Assembly (NCBI GenBank): GCA_016786965.1
Contig: JAEUVL010000097.1
Location: 1-7,878, forward strand
Length of the DNA stretch: 7,878 bases
Source: Chitinophagaceae bacterium
Lineage (GTDB): Bacteria > Bacteroidota > Bacteroidia > Chitinophagales > Chitinophagaceae
Reading direction: 5' to 3'
Position 1 is the first letter of the stretch. Each line of letters starts with the position of its first letter. Below the pieces are notes generated by a model. That model was not told where the DNA came from. It did not search any database and saw only the letters and a program-made list of their open reading frames with translations. Positions 1-6,900 of this stretch are shown here, piece after piece. A program made the position numbers and the translations under genes.

Positions 1-2572
1 ATACAGTTGTTAAAGGAGTACCCGCAACATAAGGTACAGTAGCAGCAGCGTCGGTAAATACATTGGTAACAGGAGTCCAAACAGAAGGAGTTGGAGCATC
101 ATACAAGATAGCCCAGTCCACTAAAACACCAACATCACCAACAGCATTATCATTCATGCTTAAAGTCCAGTTACCAGTAGCGGCACAAGGGAAAGTAAGA
201 CCAGTCCATGGGTGTGACGCACCGGCAGTATTGGAAGGCTGATAGCTGCCTGTGGGAATAAATCCACTGACAGGAGCTGTTTCAGGAATTATAGTAGCTG
301 CAGCCAGATCAAAAATATACACAGCAGGCGGTGGTGTGGTAGCACTAGAAGTACCCAGATTAGCGGAGTTGCCAACAGTAGAAAGCGGTACGCCAGGCCT
401 GTCAAACAGGAAAGTTGTTCCGCATGGACTTGTTAAGCTAAAACGTAAATCTCCGACCCATGAGTGATTGGCATTGATGCGTACCCGAAGGTTGGAACCA
501 GCAGCCATATTAATGCCTGAAGGAAGAACAATTGCAGGAGTCGTCACCCCTGTCGGATTATTGTCAGGTATCGCCAGGTTAATAGTACCAGATGAGAATG
601 TTTGAGTAATTGGTGGCGTCGCATTAGCAGTGAGTTGCTGAATAGCACCGGCGCAAATTACCGGAGCTGCCGGAGCTATAGTTACTGCTGGTGTTTGTGT
701 AACTGTTATAGAAACCGGTGAAGAAACAGAGCAACCAATCACATCAGTAGAAGTCAAAGTATAGTTATGTGTACCAGCAGGTAAATTAGATACGCTAAAG
801 CTGGCATTTGAATTGTTTGGTCCGGTTGACGGATTTTGTACGATGGTACCAGGCCCGGTCAGTGTATGAGTATAATTACCAGCACCGGGGCCGATTATAG
901 CCCAGTCAACCAGTGTGCCCAAATCTAATCCGGCATTATCAGAAACATTAAGCGTCCAGTTGCCAGCAGCAGCGCAGGGGAAAGTAAGGCCTGCCCAGTT
1001 ATGCGGTGCACCTCCAACATCAGAAGGCCTGTAAGTGCCGGGAGCAACAGTACCCGATCCAGCTGTTTCAGGAATAACAGTAGCACCTGCCAGATCAAAA
1101 GTATATACACCTGCCAGGTTATCTGCATTACCTGCCGCAAGTGCAGGCACACCCGGCCTGTCAAACAGGAAGGTGGTACCGCAAGGACTGGTCAGAGTAA
1201 ATTTCAGATCACCCACCCAAGTATGGTTGGCATTAATTCTTATCCGCAGATCACCTGCCGCAGGAAGGTTAGTAGAAGCCGGCACTGTAAGTATTGAATT
1301 CACACCTGCTGGATTGTTATCCGGGATAGCGAGGTTGATGGCTCCGGAGCTTACAATTGTGCCTACACCACCTACTGTAACACCGCCAGATACTGTTCCG
1401 GTAATTGTACTGCTGCCGGGTGAACAAGCTGTAGCCGGAGTTGCTGCTACTGCTGAGTGAACAGGTCGGCTGGTAACAGTTACTGCAAATTCAGTTGTAT
1501 TGGATGATAATCCGCTGGTTGTACAAGTAACAGTGCAGATATAATATGTAGTAGCCGTAGCCGTAAATGTATAGGTGTTGTTAGTAGCGCCCGGAATAAT
1601 AGTATAAGGTCCGCCTGCAGTAGCGGATTGTCTCCATTGGAAAGTAATACCCGGAGCAATAGTGTAACCTCCTAAAGTAAGGGTGCCGCCACCGCCGGAA
1701 CAGGCGATGGTAGAAGGACCGGAGATCAAGCCAGGTGAAGGTACACCTGCACAGGGTGCTGGTCCAACCCAGTTAAACGTTGTTCCGGAAACAGGCATGG
1801 TAACAGCAATGGTAGAGGTAGTGTTTTGTGTTCCTTGTGCGTTAGTGGTTCCAGCAATTGTGGTGTTCCAGTTATGCGGCGCAGTTGTCTGCCTGTTATT
1901 AAAATCTGTAGCGGTAGTACCACCGAGTCCTACATGATTGATGCTGGAGGTAGTGGTTACGTTATTCAATACCATGGTTCCGTATACCACCTGTACCCTG
2001 TTGGTGGTTTCATTTAGAATGATCTGGAAATTGATATTATCACCATTACCGGCAGTACCAAACCTTTTATAGCCGGCATACTGGATCACACACTGGCGGT
2101 TGGGCGCAGTGCCTATTGTTTGCAAACGAAGCGAGGCACCCGCCTGCGCCTGTATATCACGGCCCATACCGGCAATCCTGTTTCTCAGTATAGCAGGGGT
2201 ATTAGTGGCGGTAGATGACAACGGTGTGTAAGCACTGGTGGTGTTCATATCCACACTTGGTGTAAGAGTGGATTGTCCCAGGTTTATCCATCCATTGTTA
2301 TTGATTGCTAACCTGTCAAAATTGATCCCGTTGTAGGAAAAAGTGAACCCGATAGGGAAACCGGGGCCTGTACTTGTAAACCCACCGAGTGGAACGGCTG
2401 GATCCACAAAGCGCTGGTCGTCTGAAGCAGCGTCTCCCAGCAATGTACCACCGGATATGGGGGTATAAACACCACTGGTTTGGGAAAAAGTATAGTTACT
2501 TACCTGTGAAAATACAGGGGAAGTAACGAGCAGGCATAATGCAATTGAAAGAAAAGCGTATAACTTTCTCAT
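1..2572 (-). CDS. Large exported multidomain protein with two tandem P-domains (3' end beyond window)
   Basis: The frame is open from the ATG at 2570-2572 through position 1: 857 codons with no stop, so the C-terminus is missing. Residues 1-23 form a Sec signal peptide (MRKLYAF, a hydrophobic core, then VFSQ). Residues 24 to about 270 are a beta-rich domain with the motif GFTFSYNGINFD and then NNNGWINLG, a style common in secreted Bacteroidota proteins. About 280-370 is an Ig/PKD-like segment (FQWRQS, then YYICTVTC). Residues 408-560 and 660-823 are two proprotein-convertase P-domains (NANHxWVGDL, SPCGTTFLFDRPGVP, GNWTL, LVDWAI). A short Ig-like segment joins them, and another begins before the edge (WTPVTNVFTDAAA). 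P-domains are usually appended to secreted proteases, but no catalytic motif such as HExxH is present here. A T9SS sorting or gliding-type C-terminal domain is likely downstream but unseen. The start is chosen because it gives a clean signal peptide; the leader is A/T-rich with no Shine-Dalgarno sequence, as is normal in Bacteroidota. The role may be adhesion or support of secreted enzymes; this is inferred. Confidence 0.92.
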   Translation of the reverse strand, partial: MRKLYAFLSIALCLLVTSPVFSQVSNYTFSQTSGVYTPISGGTLLGDAASDDQRFVDPAVPLGGFTSTGPGFPIGFTFSYNGINFDRLAINNNGWINLGQSTLTPSVDMNTTSAYTPLSSTATNTPAILRNRIAGMGRDIQAQAGASLRLQTIGTAPNRQCVIQYAGYKRFGTAGNGDNINFQIILNETTNRVQVVYGTMVLNNVTTTSSINHVGLGGTTATDFNNRQTTAPHNWNTTIAGTTNAQGTQNTTSTIAVTMPVSGTTFNWVGPAPCAGVPSPGLISGPSTIACSGGGGTLTLGGYTIAPGITFQWRQSATAGGPYTIIPGATNNTYTFTATATTYYICTVTCTTSGLSSNTTEFAVTVTSRPVHSAVAATPATACSPGSSTITGTVSGGVTVGGVGTIVSSGAINLAIPDNNPAGVNSILTVPASTNLPAAGDLRIRINANHTWVGDLKFTLTSPCGTTFLFDRPGVPALAAGNADNLAGVYTFDLAGATVIPETAGSGTVAPGTYRPSDVGGAPHNWAGLTFPCAAAGNWTLNVSDNAGLDLGTLVDWAIIGPGAGNYTHTLTGPGTIVQNPSTGPNNSNASFSVSNLPAGTHNYTLTSTDVIGCSVSSPVSITVTQTPAVTIAPAAPVICAGAIQQLTANATPPITQTFSSGTINLAIPDNNPTGVTTPAIVLPSGINMAAGSNLRVRINANHSWVGDLRFSLTSPCGTTFLFDRPGVPLSTVGNSANLGTSSATTPPPAVYIFDLAAATIIPETAPVSGFIPTGSYQPSNTAGASHPWTGLTFPCAATGNWTLSMNDNAVGDVGVLVDWAILYDAPTPSVWTPVTNVFTDAAATVPYVAGTPLTTV
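104..595 (-). repeat. P-domain copy 2 (residues 660-823 of the P-domain protein)
   Basis: This is the second P-domain copy. It opens with SSGTINLAIPDNNP, has the core INANHSWVGDLRF and SPCGTTFLFDRPG, and ends with GNWTL and LVDWAIL. Across the 36-residue core from (D/N)LR to RPGVP, 31 positions match copy 1; the flanks are more diverged. Copy 2 carries a short Thr/Pro-rich insertion (SATTPPP) before the VYIFDL strand. Cysteines C717 and C796 correspond to C464 and C533 of copy 1. An identical 17-base DNA stretch, ggcctgtcaaacaggaa, lies at 396-412 and 1155-1171. Confidence 0.85.
893..1351 (-). repeat. P-domain copy 1 (residues 408-560 of the P-domain protein)
   Basis: This is the first of two in-frame P-domain copies. 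It opens with SSGAINLAIPDNNP, carries the core INANHTWVGDLKF followed by SPCGTTFLFDRPG, and ends with GNWTL and LVDWAII. These match the P-domain pattern: IPD start, H..VGDL, SP.GT, G.WTL, D.G.L..W. Two cysteines, C464 and C533, have counterparts in copy 2 and could form a disulfide. The matching FLFDRPGVP codons sit 759 bp (253 codons) from those in copy 2. Confidence 0.85.
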
Positions 2573-2715
2573 AAGCGTTAATTAGTTGATTGAAAATATA
2601 CCCCCGTCCGTGAAGGTATCAGGGGGAAAGTTATGAATTTTTTCCGCTGTGGCAAGTTTTGGCAGGAAAATATTAAAGGCAAAAATCCGTTTGATTGTTT
2701 ACAATGTTTTCCTAC
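2573..2715. other. Divergent intergenic spacer between the P-domain gene and the linker-protein gene
   Basis: These 143 bases separate two divergent starts and must contain both promoters unless one gene is read from elsewhere. The minus-facing side has the -7 candidate described separately. For the plus-facing gene only weak matches to TAnnTTTG exist: tccgtttg at 2686-2693 and aagttttg at 2654-2661. Runs of five C (2601-2605) and five G (2622-2626) could pair as a short stem with a 16-base loop. No small gene or RNA family is recognised. Confidence 0.6.
2593..2600 (-). promoter_or_regulatory. Candidate Bacteroidota -7 element for the P-domain gene
   Basis: On the minus strand this octamer reads TATATTTT, seven of eight positions of the Bacteroidota -7 consensus TAnnTTTG. 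It lies 20 bases before the ATG, which would leave a short A/T-rich leader. No convincing -33 TTTG box is found at the expected distance; the best candidate there is CCTG, with a 19-base spacer. The call rests on a short degenerate motif and its position. Confidence 0.3.
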
Positions 2716-3837
2716 ATGAAAAAAGCCGGAAAGAACGTGCCTGTCTTGTTGTTTCTCTTTATCATTTTCAACCTTGGCAGCCCTGTTGCTGCTCAAATGA
2801 TCACGGGCACCTGGAAAGGAAAGATCAACCGGCAAAAAGTGGAAGTAAAGATCATTCAGCAGGGCGACAGCCTTACCGGCACCTCGTACTATTACGAATC
2901 TCCCAATAATTACCGGCGCTACAGCATTAAAGGTTATTTTGACCCCAACACCAATGCTGCCGTTTGGTGGGATGACCGTCTTTTGGAAGAAAAATCTGGC
3001 CGTTTCAGCATTTCCACTCCCGGTAAAATGCCAATGCTTTCCAGAGCTGATTTTAACTGCCCCGGTGGCGGCAAAATGATGCTGGATGGAAAAGCTGCGG
3101 AAAAAGAGGATGACACCGATATAAAAGGCGAGGTACACCTGGACAAAAGCAATAATCGCCAATTTGAGGATGAATGGGACTTTGTGATAGATAATTATAC
3201 GGTCGGGGCCAATGATCCTGATATAATTGACAGTATTGCGTCTTTATCATACCGTCCTGTGGCTATTCCTGAACCCCCTGCCAAACCAATAATTGCTGAA
3301 AAACCCGTGGTAACGGAGAAGCCGGTGGCAAAAGCCACCCCGCCCCCAAAACAAGACCCGCCCGTGGTGAAAACAACCCCCGAAAAGCCAGTTGAGAAGC
3401 CAGCAGCCATCACACCACCACCGGCTGAAAAACCGCAACCTGTAGTAACCATCCCTGAGCCTGTAAAACAACCCGATATCGTTGATAAGTTTAAGGCCCG
3501 GCAGAAAGTTTTTATCAAAGAAATCCCGGTAAGCGGCGATTCTATTGAACTGCGCTTTTATGACAACGCTGAGATCGATGGCGACTCCATTTCTCTTTTC
3601 CTGAACAACCAGCTTATCTTCAGTCATATCCGGCTTACTGCCAATGCCTATGTTATAAAATTGCCAGTTTCAGCCATGAATGCGAGTAATGAACTGACCA
3701 TGGTGGCAGAAAACCTTGGTGCCATTCCTCCTAATACAGCTTATATGGTGGCCATAGTTAAAGGCGTGAGGCATGACGCCTATTTGTCCAGTACCGAAGG
3801 CAGCAGTGCTATGATCCGGTTGCTGAAAGACCAGTAG
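2716..3837 (+). CDS. Exported protein of unknown function: beta-rich N-domain, Pro-rich linker, C-terminal domain
   Basis: This encodes 373 residues from the ATG at 2716, with stop TAG. Residues 1-27 look like a Sec signal peptide: MKKAGKNV, a hydrophobic stretch, then SPVAAQ. There is no lipobox cysteine, so it is not an obvious lipoprotein. Residues 28 to about 178 are beta-rich and begin ITGTWKGKI with paired strands, reminiscent of small beta-barrel or lipocalin-like domains; that likeness is only suggestive. Residues 179-255 are a disordered linker with 23 prolines and five EKP motifs. Residues 256-373 form a C-terminal domain with FYDNAEIDGDSISLFLNN (281-298), AENLG and PPNTAYM (338-344), a pattern I associate with uncharacterised Bacteroidota envelope proteins. 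There is no T9SS sorting domain, so a periplasmic or inner-membrane-anchored location is likelier than the surface. In-frame upstream starts (TTG 2695, ATG 2704) are possible; 2716 gives the most typical signal peptide. The function is unknown. Confidence 0.88.
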   Translation: MKKAGKNVPVLLFLFIIFNLGSPVAAQMITGTWKGKINRQKVEVKIIQQGDSLTGTSYYYESPNNYRRYSIKGYFDPNTNAAVWWDDRLLEEKSGRFSISTPGKMPMLSRADFNCPGGGKMMLDGKAAEKEDDTDIKGEVHLDKSNNRQFEDEWDFVIDNYTVGANDPDIIDSIASLSYRPVAIPEPPAKPIIAEKPVVTEKPVAKATPPPKQDPPVVKTTPEKPVEKPAAITPPPAEKPQPVVTIPEPVKQPDIVDKFKARQKVFIKEIPVSGDSIELRFYDNAEIDGDSISLFLNNQLIFSHIRLTANAYVIKLPVSAMNASNELTMVAENLGAIPPNTAYMVAIVKGVRHDAYLSSTEGSSAMIRLLKDQ

Positions 3838-3896
3838 CTGGCGCAGCGTAACAATATTATCCGGCCTGTATCAATACTGCACATATTCCTAAAACA

Positions 3897-3936
3897 AAAA
3901 TGCCCTGCAACTGATGATTCAATTGCAGGGCATTTT
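3897..3936. terminator. Bidirectional intrinsic terminator between convergent genes
   Basis: Perfect 14-bp arms at 3897-3910 (aaaatgccctgcaa) and 3923-3936 (ttgcagggcatttt) flank a 12-base loop. On the plus strand the G/C-rich stem is followed by TTTTATTATTT; on the minus strand it is followed by TTTTTGTTTT. It lies 60 bases after the stop of the linker-protein gene and 16 bases after the stop of the protease gene, so a single hairpin can end both transcripts. The rest of the 3838-3951 spacer shows nothing else recognisable. Confidence 0.87.
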
Positions 3937-3951
3937 ATTATTTAGTGTTTC

Positions 3952-6900
3952 TTATTTTCTGTACACTATTATGCTTACTCCTTTGCTGATAAATTTACCC
4001 TCATCATTATAAATATACAGCTGGTAGGTGCCTGATGGCATTTGTGAAATATCAACAGGTATCACACTGCCATAACCCACGCCGCTGACATTCTGCTCTT
4101 TTACCAGTTTGCCATCTGCGGCAAACACTTTCAATCCTAACCGGCTGTACAGGTCAGTATTCAAGCGGATATTAAAGCGTCCGTTATTGGGGTTAGGGTA
4201 TACGTATACTGCGGTAAATGCATTCAGCAATAAATGTCTTTCGCCGCATTCATTTACAGTAACCGGTGCCGACTTCGTGGTATTACATCCTGCTACGGTG
4301 AGAGAATAGCTAACCGTTGAGGTGCCCACTCCTGCTGCTGCTGGTACAAATTGTCCAGCCTGCACGCCGGTTCCGCTCCAGGTACCGCCGCTTACAGAGG
4401 CATTCAGCGTAAAGGCATTGTCTGAAAGGCAAACTACAGAAGGCAATGAAGACAAGGTGAAATCAGGCAGTCCATTTACGGTTAATGTAGCTGAAGCCGA
4501 ATTAACCGGTCCGCAACTTCCTGTTACGACACAACGGAGGCGATATCCGTTCTGTGTGGTGAATGCTGTTAAAGCAAAACTGGCTGCATTTGCTCCAGTG
4601 ATATTTGTATAGGTCACTCCACCGTTAGTGCTTAACTGCCACTGGTAGCTGCTTACGGTGCCGGTAGTGGTTACTGACAGTGTATGTGCTGCACCCTGGC
4701 ACAGCGTAACGCTGGCGGGTTGTACTGTGATGCTAACCGGAACAGATATGGTCAATGTAGCTGCATTACTGTTTACCGGTGTACCGCAACTTCCCAATAC
4801 ACAACGGTATTGATAGCCTGTCAAGGCAGCGCTGGCATTGGTAATGGTCAGCGTGGCGGTGGTAACGCCGGAGTAAGGCAATGTGTTGGTAAGATCAACA
4901 AAGCCGCTGCCGGTATTTACCTGCCACTGGTAAGAAGTGGCGCCGGTAGCTGCCACTGTAAAGCTGGTGGAAGCTGATTCGCAAATCGTGCTGTTTGCAG
5001 GTTGTGCAGTTACAGCGGCATTAGAGCCTACTGATATACTGGCTGATGCTGAATTGATGCCTGCTGTACAACCATTGGATACGACACAACGGTAGAGATA
5101 GCCGTTCATACCGGCTGTAACGCCAGTAATGGTGAGCACTGCCGAAGTAGTGCCTGCGTATGGGGCGCCAGCTGGTATGTTAACAAAACCACTGCCTGTA
5201 TTTACCTGCCATTGGAAACTAAGCGGTGCTCCAGAGGCTGCAATTGTGAAAGATGTATTGCTGCCTACGCAAGTGCTTACATTGGAAGGCTGGCCGGTGA
5301 TGGAAGCGGATGTACAACCCACCACAATGCGGGTAATTGTATCAGACACTGCCAATAGCTGGCTGGCACTGTTAAACAGGTTTGATTTAATGAACACAGC
5401 CGGTTCGCTGTAGATAATGATATCATCTATAAACCAGCCACCCCCTGCCGGTGCGGTGTTATCATCCGAAGCAAAACGGAAACGGATATTAACTGACTGA
5501 CCGGCGTAAGAAGACAGGTTGATGTCTGTTTTGAAGAAGGTATTGGCCAGCCCTGTAAAGGCGGCCCTTCCGCCAATGGGGTTAGCGCTTCCTGTACCCA
5601 GTGAGCCATTATATTTTCCATTGATCATTCTTGATCCGAGGTCGGTCCAGGTGGTACCACCATTGGTACTGATCTCCACCACGCCGCCATCCCAGCCATC
5701 TTCGGTATTGAAGCGGTGCCAGAAACTAAGGGTGGTATAATTAGATACAGTGGCCGGGTTGATGGTATAAGCAATGGAACGGATCGTTTGATCTGAGACC
5801 ACGGCAGGGTCTGGTGCAAAGAATGCATTGGGCGATGAATTACTGGCGACAGAAGATACAGACCATGTGTTGCCGGAGGCCGGATTGATGGTCCAGGTGG
5901 CTGGTATGGCTGCACCTGCTATGGTTTCATTCAATGGGGTGACAGGGGCAAAATAAGTACCCGCATTTACTGAAACAGTTAACGGAAAGCTTTGTGTTTG
6001 TCCTGAACTGAGATTGATCGGCCCGAATGTAACTGTGCGGTTACCGGCATTATAAGAGCCGCCGCTTACATAGGTCACATTTGTGGGAAGTGTATCTGTA
6101 ATAAAGGCGTTTGTTATGGGGCTGCAGTTACCTGCAGTAAGGGTGTTGGTATAGGTATTATTTTGTCCTTCTCCTACCTGGGGTGCCAATTGTGTAAGAG
6201 AGAAGAAGCCGTTGTCTACAATAAAGCTTGGCACCTGGTCTGTCACACTGTTGGCAGAACCTTGTGAAGCGGTTCTTCCCATTCCTCTTTTGGCAAAGGC
6301 CCTCCAGATCGCGCAACTGTATTGGGCGCCGAAGAATAATGTATCAGCTTTCAGGATCGCATTTCTTGCATCTATGAAGCCGGGGCCGCAAGGCTGAAGT
6401 TTCATGCCTTCTGTTACCAACTTGATGGAGGCAGAGTTTCCGCCCACTCCTGCTGAGTTGAACAGGTTGGGATTGATACCGGTCTGCTGGATCATTTCCC
6501 AGGTCATTTCCCATAATACTGTACACCAGTACTCACCACGGTTGTGAACCTGTGCGGGCATATTGGTGGAATAAACCAGGTTGTTGATCGCCATATTGGT
6601 GGAATACGGTCGGCTTCTGATACCACCACCTGTAACGGGCTGACCTAATGCATAGGTACCAATAGGCCGGGGCAATGCTCCGTCATTAACGGTGGCTGTG
6701 GCCCAGTCGGTGGTTACCATCAGTGCATAATAGTCGCTCCATCCTTCACCGCCATGTTCGGCATTGCCGACGCAGGAACTGTTGCCGGGGCCGCCGGTAA
6801 GACGGTTGCTGATACCATGACCAAATTCATGGGCGATGATTCCATTGTCCACGTCGCCATCCCTGTCTGGGTTGGGGGCTGTCCATAAATACATTTGCAT

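Noticed and set aside
1035..1460. A 141-codon plus-strand open frame rich in Ala, Pro and Val
   Set aside because: It is antisense to P-domain copy 1 and its upstream segment. A similar shadow occurs opposite copy 2 (252-467), as expected when a repeat is read backwards. The P-domain frame is clearly the coding one.
2695..2706. TTG at 2695 or ATG at 2704 as start of the linker-protein gene
   Set aside because: Either is possible, but the ATG at 2716 puts MKKAGKNV directly before the hydrophobic core, which is a more typical signal peptide. No Shine-Dalgarno sequence decides between them.
2578..3162. A 194-codon minus-strand open frame ending just before the P-domain gene start
   Set aside because: It lies antisense to the exported linker-protein gene, whose signal peptide and domain structure are convincing. 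Its own translation shows no recognisable domain.
3195..3518. A minus-strand open frame rich in glycine, threonine and phenylalanine
   Set aside because: It is the reverse reading of the Pro/Lys/Glu linker: proline codons (CCN) read as NGG glycine or tryptophan-type codons on the other strand. The low complexity is inherited from the linker.
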